Shown piece after piece: positions 1 to 8,428 of a stretch of DNA of 64,000 nt. A program made the translations under genes and the position numbers. Every line of letters begins with the position of its first letter. The first letter of the stretch is position 1. Source of the DNA: a virus. Location: positions 186,001 to 250,000 of IMG/VR virus record IMGVR_UViG_3300038463_000730; one strand, given 5' to 3'. Under the pieces are notes generated by a model, which was not told the origin of the DNA, did no database searches, and was given only the letters and a program-made list of their open reading frames with translations.

Positions 1-1510
1 CATTCTTTGCTGCAATAGCTGGCGCTTTTGGAAGTATTTCCTTCGTAAACCAATCAGCGAAACCAACTAGTGGACTAGTAGTATTCGATTGTGCTCCAGC
101 TTCACCGGTCGGACCCGGCCCGACTTTTTCTTTAATTTCACCTAGATACTTAAGAGCCGTATCCTGGTTCTTGCTAAGAACGTTCATTAGATTCTGGGTA
201 GCTTTCTCTACATCGCCCCAAGCGCCCCATCCACGAAAAACGTTCCCATACTGTTGCGAAATATGTTCCCCAACAATCATATAAATCGAGTTAGCTAGTT
301 TCCAACCTTCACGACACTTATCAGCTGCATCAACTAGCTGCTGAGCAGTAGAATTGGGTGAAAGATTACATGCCGCCGCGATCCCTGGCAGTTGAGCCTT
401 CAATTGCTCAACATAAAACCACTGACTACGATCTTCTTTGTTTGGATTGTTGCCTAACTCAGGAGCCTGACCTCTTGTGTCCTTCTGGAATTCCTCTTTT
501 AGATCTTCCGCTTCAGCTACAACGGCATTACCGGCCGCTTGGATCTTCTCTTGCGAATACCACATGTTCATTAGTAATTGGGTTGACCCTCCACCGAGAA
601 TGCCACCGATCGCGGCCCCCAATGCCCATGTCCCAAGACCAATGGCAGCAATCGTTGATCCAATTCCTCCCCCTCCGGCCGCAGCTCCACCTCCGGCAGC
701 GGCAGCACCGGCCCCAGCACCGGCAGCAGCCGGAGTAGTAGCGGCAGCCACACCACTATTCGCAATGAACCAGTCCGCTACTTGCGGAGCACCCCTTTGC
801 GCGAGCATTTTTAGTACTTGCTCTTCGGCTTCTTTCTGAGCAATGCCTTTGGCCGTGCGACTAGCAATCATTCTCTCGATTTCTTGCATGATCGCACCAG
901 GATTCTTATCCGGCACGGTCTTCGTGAGTTGGTAAATGGCCTTTACCAGCTGACCCATGATTTTGTCAGCTGCGGGGCCGAAAAAAGGGATAGCAGTTTT
1001 CTGCATTTCCTCCTTCTCTGCCAAGATCGTCTTCAATGCAGCCAATACCATTGTCTTCGACGCTAGTTTGCCGGTCGGTTCTTTCTCTACGACGTCTTTG
1101 ATCATTTTGTGTTGATCAAGTTTGTCTTCAACGACGCCAAGCTTGTCATGAGCCTCAGCCATTTCGACCGAACCAGCAGGGTGAGCGAATTCAAGCAGAG
1201 CTTCTCCGGTCTCCCCGTCCGTACCGTACATACGTACATAGTTCTGAGCCCTGACGTTCATGCGGAACTTCTCTTCCACACGCTCTGCCTCGGCAACGAG
1301 CCCCTTTACACGTAAGCCGAAACACAAACGAAGGATATCCTGGTTTAGGTTATCCGATGGAGCCAAACTAACATGACGTGGTGCCCTGGATAGGTTCCGC
1401 GCGGCTCGTTCTAGTCCGGATTCCTCTTTGATTAAATTCTTTTCTTTGGCGAGTTTGGTAAATTGCTGCATTACCTCACTCTGGCTTTCTGAAATGTGCT
1501 TATAAGTCAT
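1..1510 (-). CDS. Gly/Ala-rich probable virion protein, 3' part cut by window edge
   Basis: An open frame runs from an ATG at 1510 off the left edge without a stop, giving at least 503 residues. I do not recognise a family. The N-terminal half is charged and helical. Around residues 240-290 there is a run of Ala/Gly-rich and hydrophobic sequence (motifs TPAAAGAGAGAAAAGGG and IGLGTWALGAAIGGILGGG) that could be a membrane-active or membrane-spanning hairpin. The rest is helical with scattered Trp. A GGAG-type ribosome site lies about 10 nt before the ATG. Such a segment next to head and tail genes would suit an internal head or injection protein, but that is inference from context. No catalytic motif was seen. 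Confidence 0.75.
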   Translation of the reverse strand, partial: MTYKHISESQSEVMQQFTKLAKEKNLIKEESGLERAARNLSRAPRHVSLAPSDNLNQDILRLCFGLRVKGLVAEAERVEEKFRMNVRAQNYVRMYGTDGETGEALLEFAHPAGSVEMAEAHDKLGVVEDKLDQHKMIKDVVEKEPTGKLASKTMVLAALKTILAEKEEMQKTAIPFFGPAADKIMGQLVKAIYQLTKTVPDKNPGAIMQEIERMIASRTAKGIAQKEAEEQVLKMLAQRGAPQVADWFIANSGVAAATTPAAAGAGAGAAAAGGGAAAGGGGIGSTIAAIGLGTWALGAAIGGILGGGSTQLLMNMWYSQEKIQAAGNAVVAEAEDLKEEFQKDTRGQAPELGNNPNKEDRSQWFYVEQLKAQLPGIAAACNLSPNSTAQQLVDAADKCREGWKLANSIYMIVGEHISQQYGNVFRGWGAWGDVEKATQNLMNVLSKNQDTALKYLGEIKEKVGPGPTGEAGAQSNTTSPLVGFADWFTKEILPKAPAIAAKN

Positions 1511-1593
1511 AAGACGGGCTCCGTTCGGGGACAAAATCGATATTGATAGATCCGGGTCTTCCTATATACGTCAAATATAGCAGTTATGATAAG

Positions 1594-2463
1594 TTACTTG
1601 GCATTTTCACGCCGTATGCGAAGAATCACCTTCTCAGTTACTCCAAAATCTTTACCTACCTTACCGGCACCTCTTGGATCTGTCATGATTTGTTTAATCT
1701 GTTCATCGGTGAATACATGTTTGTTCGACGGTGCCTGTCCGATCGTGCGATGTGGAGGTAATGTTTCGAGCGTTCCGTTGCGCTTTAGACGCTGTCCATG
1801 CTTCATGCAATATAGTTCACCTTGGTATCTTAGATAATCCCGACCTCCACCAACCACATCACAATCAGGCGCATGGCACTTTCGCTTGCCTTCTGCAATT
1901 TCTTTCTCATGACGTTGTTTGGTTGTCTCTGCGATTGACTGAATACGTTTTCCCACAGTTTCTTCTGATTGAATACGACCGGTAAATACTTCTGAGAACT
2001 TTTGGCGCATTTCATCGGTATAAACTGTTGGATTTTTAATCTTTCCTTGACTTATATTATTGCAAGCTTCTTCGGAACGTATTCTGCCTTGACTCGGATG
2101 ACCGAGTTCTTCTATTTGGCGCAATGTTGCTTCACGTAATTTTTGTTTTGTAGACTCAGAATGAGCCGAAGAGCGACCCCCAGCTTTTAGGTTATAACCA
2201 AACTCATGGTTGCGTGTATCGTACTGTGTTATTAGCACCGCTTCTGTTTCATCGGCATCCTCACGAGTTTGACAAGTAGCAATTATTTCAAAAGTAAAAC
2301 TATCAACCCCATATTTATTCATGGCACGATGAATATACTGTCCGGTTTTTTCTGGATGTTTAGCAAAATAACAATGTTGCCTCCAACGATATTGATCTTT
2401 GTTAGACTGTCCGATGTAAACTTTGCTATTTATTGTATTTGTGATTTTATATAGATAATGCAT
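1594..2463 (-). CDS. GIY-YIG homing-type endonuclease with NUMOD3-like repeats
   Basis: The first ~90 residues form a GIY-YIG nuclease domain: LYKITN, then VYIGQS, a catalytic-type Arg in the YRWRQH stretch and a Glu in DETEAVLITQY. Short NUMOD3-like DNA-binding repeats follow (HSESTKQKLREATLRQ and MRQKFSEVFTGR). The C-terminus reads like a helix-turn-helix (EQIKQIMTD...GKVGKDFGVTEKV). Free-standing enzymes of this build cut DNA to spread their own gene between phages. The ATG at 2463 is chosen because a GGAGG sits 5 nt upstream; a GTG 12 nt further out overlaps that ribosome site. It stands alone between two virion-type genes, as expected for a mobile insertion. Confidence 0.85.
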   Translation of the reverse strand: MHYLYKITNTINSKVYIGQSNKDQYRWRQHCYFAKHPEKTGQYIHRAMNKYGVDSFTFEIIATCQTREDADETEAVLITQYDTRNHEFGYNLKAGGRSSAHSESTKQKLREATLRQIEELGHPSQGRIRSEEACNNISQGKIKNPTVYTDEMRQKFSEVFTGRIQSEETVGKRIQSIAETTKQRHEKEIAEGKRKCHAPDCDVVGGGRDYLRYQGELYCMKHGQRLKRNGTLETLPPHRTIGQAPSNKHVFTDEQIKQIMTDPRGAGKVGKDFGVTEKVILRIRRENAK

Positions 2464-2497
2464 AGTTGCCTCCACTAAACTAGTGGACAGCGTATTC

Positions 2498-2505
2498 TAT
2501 ATATC
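2498..2505 (-). promoter_or_regulatory. GATATATA element upstream of GIY-YIG gene
   Basis: On the minus strand the sequence GTCGATATATAG lies 34 nt upstream of the ATG at 2463. It matches the TATA-like element found before many genes in this window. Here a normal leader with a GGAGG ribosome site follows. Promoter function is inferred from recurrence, not shown. Confidence 0.4.
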
Positions 2506-2526
2506 GACCTAATCCGAATTGTATAA

Positions 2527-3216
2527 TTAGAGCCAGAGATACTGCAAAGTTCCGTTAACCGGGCTCGGTGGCGCAATACAAAGCGCAACGGCTGGATGAT
2601 GCGGAGTAACTTGACGTGTCGTTAGTAAACCAAGTTCACTAACAAACAAGTTCGCATTCAATGGATAGACTTGGTTCGTCTCGTAAACGTCCGTTTCACC
2701 GATAAAGCGCTGAAACCATACCGCGATACGGCCAGCTCCGATTGTCGAGTCATCTCCAATGATATTTGGGATCTGGTAACGATAGTTAACAACCGCTCGA
2801 ATCGCATTCGGTTGTCCCGAGCCGATCGCATCGAAATTGAGCGGCGTTCCGGCTGGAAATGTCACCAGTCCGTTCCGAGCTGTCAAAACCAAGCTGATAC
2901 TGCTCGTAAAACTTGATTGGATAACGTTCGGGTTCTTGAGCGGCACGAGTACATCGATTGGGGTAACAAGCTGTCCGTTCGGACCCGGAACGCCCGTTGC
3001 CGGAACAATCACGAACTCATTCCATGATGGAGCGGTAAACGCTCGTGTACGGATCTCGTCGATTACGCCGATCGGCGCTCGACCATCACTAACTCCACAA
3101 ACAACCGTGTTTCCCGAGACGTTTAGCTGAGCAATCATGCCCGGTTCGAACTCGCTTGATGGATCTACTATAAAGCTGAATGGTAGAGCGTTTCCTGTTT
3201 GAATAATTCTAAGCAT
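2527..3216 (-). CDS. Probable virion surface/decoration protein, beta-rich, unknown family
   Basis: The product is 229 aa, rich in Val, Pro, Gly and Asn with few charged runs, which reads as a beta-sandwich structural protein. It begins MLRIIQTGNALPFSF and ends NGTLQYLWL, and no enzyme motif is visible. The spacing and composition suggest a capsid decoration, tail or spike protein. That role is inferred from the style of the protein and from its place in the virion block. The ATG at 3216 has no Shine-Dalgarno sequence and is preceded almost directly by GGTATATATACGG, so its mRNA may be leaderless. Confidence 0.7.
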   Translation of the reverse strand: MLRIIQTGNALPFSFIVDPSSEFEPGMIAQLNVSGNTVVCGVSDGRAPIGVIDEIRTRAFTAPSWNEFVIVPATGVPGPNGQLVTPIDVLVPLKNPNVIQSSFTSSISLVLTARNGLVTFPAGTPLNFDAIGSGQPNAIRAVVNYRYQIPNIIGDDSTIGAGRIAVWFQRFIGETDVYETNQVYPLNANLFVSELGLLTTRQVTPHHPAVALCIAPPSPVNGTLQYLWL

Positions 3217-3220
3217 ACCG

Positions 3221-3230
3221 TATATATACC
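3221..3230 (-). promoter_or_regulatory. TATA-like promoter candidate, leaderless type
   Basis: GGTATATATA ends 4 nt before the ATG at 3216 and no ribosome-binding site fits between them. If the element acts like a -10 box, transcription would start at or next to the start codon. Confidence 0.5.
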
Positions 3231-3234
3231 GATA

Positions 3235-3669
3235 TTATCGCTCATCCTCGAAGTCTTTTAGCATTGATTCGACCTTATCAAGATCTTTTTCATCAATAAC
3301 TAGATCGTCCTTCGCTTCTGCACCTTCGAAATTGTTATGATCTTCCGCTTTGTAATCCTTGCGACGAAACGGAGTTCCGGTCTCGTGCAGACCCTTCTCT
3401 TCATTCGCAATTTCACTTTTCAGCTTCGAATCGCAATCCTGGCTAGCCAAGATCTCTAGGAATCTAGTTAGTTTACCAGCTTCTTTCCAGGCCTTGATTC
3501 GATCCAGTTTGTCTGCTGCGGTAGAAACAAGATCAATCGCTCTCGATATCTTTGTTGTTTCGAGCAAGTTTTCTGTTGCGTTCTTGGTAAGCAACTTACT
3601 CATCGAGTTACAGATCTCATCTTCTACGGATGTAGCAGCGAAGGCGCCTGGTTTTTTGAACGTATTCAT
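3235..3669 (-). CDS. Small helical protein, paralogue of the next two genes
   Basis: 144 aa, strongly charged and alpha-helical. An N-terminal SVEDEICNSMSKLL and a central AIDLVSTAADKLDRI...EAGKLTRFLEIL line up by eye with SLEDELANSMMSNL and AIDMLHSAADIFERAGYGDAAEYITLVI in the gene just upstream, and more weakly with the gene at 3977. The C-terminal third is acidic (DDLVIDEKDLDKVESMLKDF). It overlaps the upstream gene's stop by one base, so translation is probably coupled. The function is unknown. A head-core, scaffold or internal-head role fits its position beside the prohead protease, but this is inference. Confidence 0.65.
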   Translation of the reverse strand: MNTFKKPGAFAATSVEDEICNSMSKLLTKNATENLLETTKISRAIDLVSTAADKLDRIKAWKEAGKLTRFLEILASQDCDSKLKSEIANEEKGLHETGTPFRRKDYKAEDHNNFEGAEAKDDLVIDEKDLDKVESMLKDFEDER

Positions 3670-3884
3670 TACTGCCCCGATCCGAATTTAGAGATTACCA
3701 ATGTAATGTACTCAGCCGCATCACCATATCCGGCCCGCTCGAAGATATCGGCTGCCGAATGAAGCATATCAATCGCTTCCATGGCTTCCTTCTCTATGTC
3801 AAGCTTTTCGTGACCGAATGTAGTATTGAGATTGGACATCATTGAGTTGGCCAACTCATCTTCGAGAGAAATCTTGTTTTTCAT
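3669..3884 (-). CDS. Small helical protein (71 aa), paralogue of neighbours
   Basis: Only 71 aa. It consists almost entirely of the shared module SLEDELANSMMSNL plus AIDMLHSAADIFERAG, so it may be the minimal version of the family also seen at 3235 and 3977. An AGGAACC ribosome site precedes the ATG at 3884. A hairpin (3919-3957) separates it from the preceding gene. Function is unknown. Confidence 0.65.
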   Translation of the reverse strand: MKNKISLEDELANSMMSNLNTTFGHEKLDIEKEAMEAIDMLHSAADIFERAGYGDAAEYITLVISKFGSGQ

Positions 3885-3918
3885 ATGGTTCCTAATCTAA
3901 ATATAACCCCTCTAAAGA

Positions 3919-3957
3919 GAATGGAGAGCTTCGGTGATAGAAACCGGCTCTCCATTC
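3919..3957 (-). terminator. Intergenic hairpin, possible weak terminator or processing site
   Basis: Perfect 11-bp inverted arms GAATGGAGAGC (3919-3929) and GCTCTCCATTC (3947-3957) enclose a 17-nt loop. It lies just past the stop of the gene at 3977 and before the ATG at 3884. No clear U-run follows on the minus strand, so termination is less certain than an mRNA-processing or stabilising role. Confidence 0.5.
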
Positions 3958-3976
3958 AAAGTTGCAGGGATGTGAG

Positions 3977-4642
3977 TTACTTCTTCTGAGCCTTCTCTTT
4001 TTCGAGCTTGGCTTTCTCTTTTTCTTTGCGAGCCTTATCATCGGCCTTGGCTTTATCAGCCTCTTCCTGCTTAAGTTTCTTGGCTTTCTCTTTGGCCTTC
4101 TGATCTTTGGCGTCCTGCTTATCCTTAAGCTTCTTAGCTTCCTCTTTGGTAAGCTTCTTTGCCTTGGCCTCTACTAGGATGTTATGTGCGAGCGTTAAGC
4201 TAAGTGCTGCTGTCTTATCAAGACCAGCCTCATCCAACACTTCAGACACTTTGCTGAGACTGTTAAGTGCTACTGCGATTGCCGTATTGAAGCCACCAAT
4301 CAGATCTTCTGCGCTGGCTTGATCATCGGCTTTGCATGAATCATCACATTCATGATCCTTTTCCATATCCTTTTTCTTACAACCCTTGGCTGCATGAACA
4401 TCATAAGGATCTCCGAAGCCTTTGGCGTCGTGCTTGTCCTCTTTGTCCTTTTTTGCGTCGTTGTCGTCCTTTTCCTTCTTTTTAAAAGGATTGGCGCGAG
4501 CGTCGTTGTCATCAACTTCATTGGCATCTTCTGCCTGACGCAACATGGCTGTCTTTGAGAACATTGATTCGAAATCTTTGCTCTTCATTAGTGCGTCCAT
4601 ATCGGCCGCAATCTGATACTCAAAACTGGTCGTCTTTTTCAT
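3977..4642 (-). CDS. Lys/Glu/Asp-rich helical protein, possible head core component
   Basis: 221 aa. An N-terminal stretch (TSFEYQIAADMDALMKS) is followed by a very charged Asp/Lys-rich linker with a CKKKDMEKDHECDDSC cluster. A helical segment near residues 120-160 (ALNSLSKVSEVLDEAGLDKTA) matches the module in the next two genes. The last ~60 residues are almost pure Lys/Ala/Glu/Asp (KAKEKAKKLKQEEADKAKAD). Such highly charged helical proteins next to a prohead protease are typical of scaffold or core proteins degraded during maturation. I cannot assign a family from sequence alone. Confidence 0.65.
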   Translation of the reverse strand: MKKTTSFEYQIAADMDALMKSKDFESMFSKTAMLRQAEDANEVDDNDARANPFKKKEKDDNDAKKDKEDKHDAKGFGDPYDVHAAKGCKKKDMEKDHECDDSCKADDQASAEDLIGGFNTAIAVALNSLSKVSEVLDEAGLDKTAALSLTLAHNILVEAKAKKLTKEEAKKLKDKQDAKDQKAKEKAKKLKQEEADKAKADDKARKEKEKAKLEKEKAQKK

Positions 4643-4694
4643 TTTATCTCTCTAGTTAGTGAAATTGTCGGGTCGTTACCTACGGTTAGACCGA

Positions 4695-7600
4695 TTAGTA
4701 CTTACGACCAGCGAAGGCCTTTGTTAGACTCGAATATAGATCGTCTGGCTCTCCTGATGGGAGCTGAGCCGATATCGGGTCACCTGATCCGATCATTCCG
4801 ATCATTGGAACACGTGATGCTTCCTTCTTGATTGCACGTGAAGGAGCCATCGCAACAATACGCTTCAAACTATTGAATGACTCGTCGTTGTAGCTGAGGA
4901 TTTCCTCGACCTGGGCCGCGAGAACGGATGGTTCCGTTCCGCACATTCCACGGTCTGCCATCTGGTAGGCCATGTCATATGCGCGTGCAACCTTTACCTT
5001 GTAGTCCGAGATCTCTTTCTCAGCAGCAGCCTTAGCATGCTCCTTTACAAGACCCTTCGCGAACTCCGATCCACCGTCAACAGGCTTCCACATCTGCATG
5101 TAGTAAGCGACTGCCGCTGGATCCGCTCCATGAGCAACGAGGTTTGGAACTTCCTCGTGGGTAATGGCTCCGGCTTTCACCATCTTCAAGATTTCCTCTG
5201 CATCCTTGCGGACCTTCGGTGGCGCCTCGGCGACATCCATCATCTTCGAGTGGATCTCTTCGATCTTCTCGATCTTGCCAAGGTCTCCCTCTGGCTTGAC
5301 GTCGAGCTGAGTCGTGTCGTCCGTGTACTTGTGGAACTCGGCCAACATTGGATTCCATTTGATCGACTCAGTCGCAAGCTTCGCACGGTATGCCGTACGT
5401 CCCTCGCGTGTCGTCAAGTCAAACGTCGCTGTATTCTTGAGTTCGAATTTCGTATCTGCTGGAGCCTGTGGCAAACTACCAAGCTGGTCCTTTGTCACTG
5501 CCACAGTGTTACCATTGTTACTATCGCTGGCCGCTGCCATTGCATGCTCCTTGTGTTCGCCTTCTTCTAGATTGACCAACTCCTTTAGCTCAGCAAGAAT
5601 TTGCTGCTCGGCTGGGTTTCCTTCGTCGTCTCCCCGTGCTTCGAGAGACGCAACCGCCTCAAGTGACTCGGTTCCACGTGCATAACGGACAAATCCGTCA
5701 AGACATTCTGTTGCATCGGCAAGAACATGGTTCGCATCAGAGATCGTGTCAGTTGACAACGTATCGATGTAAGAACGATTCTCTTCCGTGACAGCCTTGT
5801 TATCGTACAAGTCCTTCACTAGGTGAAGCTCGTCGATCTGGTTCTGAACCAAATCAGCTGTCTTGCGCATGCTGGACAATAGCGTCTTGTGAATGTCGAA
5901 ACGCATTCTCGACAATGTCGCTGTCGCCGCTGGCATACCCTCGCCCGGCGCCATCGGCGCTTCGCCTTCCATCGTCGGAATCGTATTACTAAGTTCTTCT
6001 TTTACATCGGAAAGATTAGTAATGGCTTCATCAAGCTTCTCGACCATCTGCTCTGGTCCGGCTTTGCCATCTCCGCCCTTGTCCGCTGTCGCAAGATCGC
6101 CCATCGGTGCGCCGCCCATTTCGCCCGCTGGCGAAGGAGCCGGTCCTGCCGCACCCATCGGTGCCGCATCCATTCCGCCACCCGCTGGTGCAACTGGAGG
6201 CTCGGCCTTCTTGAACATAGCAATGGCGCTTTCGAAACCATCGGCCTTGACCTTCTTCAACATCGATGCTCCGAACTCTTTCGTTGCAATCGACTCGCCG
6301 AGGACATCTGCACGTCCACTTGACAACTCATTAACAGTTGCCGCGAAAACTAGTTTGTCATCCGCAAAAATCTGCCACTGGCTCGCTCCGAGATCGACTT
6401 CACCAGTTGATGGCTTAGCAGCCTTGATGAATTTCGCTCGTAACGTTGCACGCTGCAAAAGCTCCTTGCGCTTTAGCTCGTCCTTTGGATCCGCAGACGA
6501 TGGCGACGGGTGTAGACCGGTCGTGCTGCCAACTCCTGGGAACGGAGGCTGGCCTTCCATCTGCTTGTCACCCTTCATACGAGTTTTCTCGTTGAGAGGA
6601 TCAACATCATACTTCTCTTTGCCTGGTGTGGGCTCGTTTACGCCACCCGCACCCTGGAAGTATGCACGACGCTTCTCAAGGGTTTCCTTGACGCGGGCAA
6701 TCGCTTCCTTACGGCGCGTACTACGCTGATCTAGCTCGGCGCGCAGAAGCCTCTTCTTACGAGCCTCCTCGCTTTCACCGGCTGACTGCGGTCCCGGGTG
6801 CATACCCTCGACCGGACCAGTGTCCATCTGGCCTTCCATTTGTTTATCACCGTGAGTACGGAGCTTCTCGTTTAGAGGATCCTTCTCGTACTTTGGTGTT
6901 CCTGGACTTGGCTCGTTCACACCACCGGCACCCTGAAAATAGCTCTTTTTTTCCATTGTTGTTTCCCTTGACCCATCACCTAGATTTGACAATTTACGAA
7001 AGTCCTCTTCAATCTTTGCGAGTTTATGCTCGATATCACGTTTTAGTGATAGGAACTGGTTCTTTAATGCATCATTATTCTCAGAATTCGTAGATGCAAC
7101 GCGCAAAGCGTAAGGATTATTCAGCGCCGCTGGATCTTGATCCAACGGAACCTGGGTTGCATCGACTATCGATGAACCACTATTACTAAAGTTTGAGGAA
7201 TCCTGAACCTCGCCCTCGTCTCGACCATCAAACTCTCGGATGAGAGTGTCCAGACCTTCTTTAATATGACTTACAATCTGTTGTTTAATTTCGTTGACCT
7301 TTTCACTTGATGTGCCGGTCAATGACTTAAGTTCGCTCAACCCTGCATCGGCCTGACTGTTTAGAGTCCTGGCAGATGCTAGAATATGACGAATCTTAGC
7401 TTGTGGATCGGCACCGTTAACTACGATCGATAGCTCTAGTGGCTTTAGATCCAAGTTAATCTCGCCGTAACATGACTTGCTGGTCATATGCGAACAAAAG
7501 TCCGCTTCCGTACGCGCAACACGTCCACAATCACTACAGATTGCACGACCCACTGCCGTACCCATCGATACACATGTAGCGTACCCTGTAGAAACTTTTC

Positions 7601-8117
7601 TTGCTAATTCAGGGAACGAAACTTTATCAAGCGCACATAACGCAATAACGCGCTTGGCCTTGCGGTCGTAATATGTATCGATGATTACACCACGAATGTG
7701 ATCTACTGATCCAGACTTGTGATCGATACAGAGTGGGCATCCGACCCACTTCTTGTAAGCTTTAAGTAACTCTTCCTCTGGGAAGATGTCACCGTTCGAA
7801 TTCTTGTAAGGCATGACCGATGGATCATTAGATACCCATCGAAGCGATTCGCCATTCGTCGCCCAACCAGCTGTTACCGGAAGACCACTGGCTGTCTTCT
7901 TTGGTTTACCTTCCGGGTCAACCGTTGAAGCCTCGGCTGCATGCATCATGACAGCTGAGAAATAAAGAAAGTCATCTCCCTTTGGAGCGATTCGCTTCAA
8001 ACCAGTCGCTAACGACTTAATGCGACTCTCAAGCTCTGGATCTGCAAGCACCTTCTCGGGTGACTCAATATCTGATTCCAAAACCTGACCTATTTCAGCA
8101 AACTTGTAAAGGGTCAT
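4695..8117 (-). CDS. Prohead (capsid maturation) protease with long C-terminal extension
   Basis: 1140 aa. Residues ~1-245 look like a herpesvirus-assemblin/HK97-type prohead protease: GDIFPEEELLKAYKKWVG, a His in LCIDHKS (His133), and a Ser in TCVSMGT (Ser184), matching the usual G/xSxG nucleophile motif. A Cys/His cluster (C194, C197, C208, H210) follows and may bind zinc. These phage proteases cleave scaffold and coat proteins inside the prohead. The remaining ~900 aa are unlike a normal protease of 200-300 aa. They include two tandem 38-aa near-repeats, Ala/Pro/Gly-rich linkers and helical charged regions, so the gene may be a protease-scaffold fusion that is self-processed. It starts 1 nt inside the upstream stop (TAATG). 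Confidence 0.75.
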   Translation of the reverse strand: MTLYKFAEIGQVLESDIESPEKVLADPELESRIKSLATGLKRIAPKGDDFLYFSAVMMHAAEASTVDPEGKPKKTASGLPVTAGWATNGESLRWVSNDPSVMPYKNSNGDIFPEEELLKAYKKWVGCPLCIDHKSGSVDHIRGVIIDTYYDRKAKRVIALCALDKVSFPELARKVSTGYATCVSMGTAVGRAICSDCGRVARTEADFCSHMTSKSCYGEINLDLKPLELSIVVNGADPQAKIRHILASARTLNSQADAGLSELKSLTGTSSEKVNEIKQQIVSHIKEGLDTLIREFDGRDEGEVQDSSNFSNSGSSIVDATQVPLDQDPAALNNPYALRVASTNSENNDALKNQFLSLKRDIEHKLAKIEEDFRKLSNLGDGSRETTMEKKSYFQGAGGVNEPSPGTPKYEKDPLNEKLRTHGDKQMEGQMDTGPVEGMHPGPQSAGESEEARKKRLLRAELDQRSTRRKEAIARVKETLEKRRAYFQGAGGVNEPTPGKEKYDVDPLNEKTRMKGDKQMEGQPPFPGVGSTTGLHPSPSSADPKDELKRKELLQRATLRAKFIKAAKPSTGEVDLGASQWQIFADDKLVFAATVNELSSGRADVLGESIATKEFGASMLKKVKADGFESAIAMFKKAEPPVAPAGGGMDAAPMGAAGPAPSPAGEMGGAPMGDLATADKGGDGKAGPEQMVEKLDEAITNLSDVKEELSNTIPTMEGEAPMAPGEGMPAATATLSRMRFDIHKTLLSSMRKTADLVQNQIDELHLVKDLYDNKAVTEENRSYIDTLSTDTISDANHVLADATECLDGFVRYARGTESLEAVASLEARGDDEGNPAEQQILAELKELVNLEEGEHKEHAMAAASDSNNGNTVAVTKDQLGSLPQAPADTKFELKNTATFDLTTREGRTAYRAKLATESIKWNPMLAEFHKYTDDTTQLDVKPEGDLGKIEKIEEIHSKMMDVAEAPPKVRKDAEEILKMVKAGAITHEEVPNLVAHGADPAAVAYYMQMWKPVDGGSEFAKGLVKEHAKAAAEKEISDYKVKVARAYDMAYQMADRGMCGTEPSVLAAQVEEILSYNDESFNSLKRIVAMAPSRAIKKEASRVPMIGMIGSGDPISAQLPSGEPDDLYSSLTKAFAGRKY
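6549..6662 (-). repeat. Repeat copy 2 within prohead protease gene
   Basis: 114 nt encoding 38 residues from YFQGAGGVNEPTPG to KQMEGQ. It is closely similar at protein level to copy 1 at 6828-6941. The conserved block YFQGAGGVNEP...DPLNEK...GDKQMEGQ recurs at a spacing of 279 nt. Confidence 0.85.
6828..6941 (-). repeat. Repeat copy 1 within prohead protease gene
   Basis: 114 nt encoding 38 residues from YFQGAGGVNEPSPG to KQMEGQ, the partner of the copy at 6549-6662. The two are separated in the protein by a charged, Arg/Lys/Glu-rich helix (for example EARKKRLLRAELDQRSTRR). Confidence 0.85.
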
Positions 8118-8329
8118 TACTTCTCCGAATTAGGATCGGCCTTCGGGGCAACTCTTGGCTGCACTGATGGCTTGACAAGTTTCGTTTGCTTTACAGCTAG
8201 CTTGGCCATGGCCAAACGACGATGTGTCATCAGGTCAACGTCTTCTTCATCATTACCCTTGCCCCAATCCAAGACCTCTTCCTTGTCTTCGACTACGATC
8301 GGTACAATTGCTCGTTTGATAAAAGGCAT
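8117..8329 (-). CDS. Small hypothetical protein upstream of prohead protease
   Basis: 70 aa: a hydrophobic N-terminus (MPFIKRAIVPIVV), an acidic middle (DKEEVLDWGKGNDEEDVD) and a basic C-terminus. GGAGAG sits just before the ATG at 8329. Its stop overlaps the protease start (TAATG), so the two are probably translated together. No recognised domain. It may be a small head-assembly cofactor of the protease, but this rests on position only. Confidence 0.6.
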   Translation of the reverse strand: MPFIKRAIVPIVVEDKEEVLDWGKGNDEEDVDLMTHRRLAMAKLAVKQTKLVKPSVQPRVAPKADPNSEK

Positions 8330-8428
8330 TAACTCTCCAACAATCCTATAAATCTATAACTGATTATTCCACTATTTTGACGTAATAGATGCGAATTTGT
8401 CAAATGTATTCTCGATTATTCCTATATT

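Noticed and set aside
358-839. Plus-strand open frames at 358-738 and 477-839
   Set aside because: They are antisense to the long minus frame starting at 1510, which has natural composition; the plus frames are Pro/Ala-rich shadows.
5037-6729. Several plus-strand open frames of 120-280 codons across the protease gene
   Set aside because: They are shadows of a strongly biased minus gene; no ribosome sites and unnatural Ser/Arg/His-rich composition.
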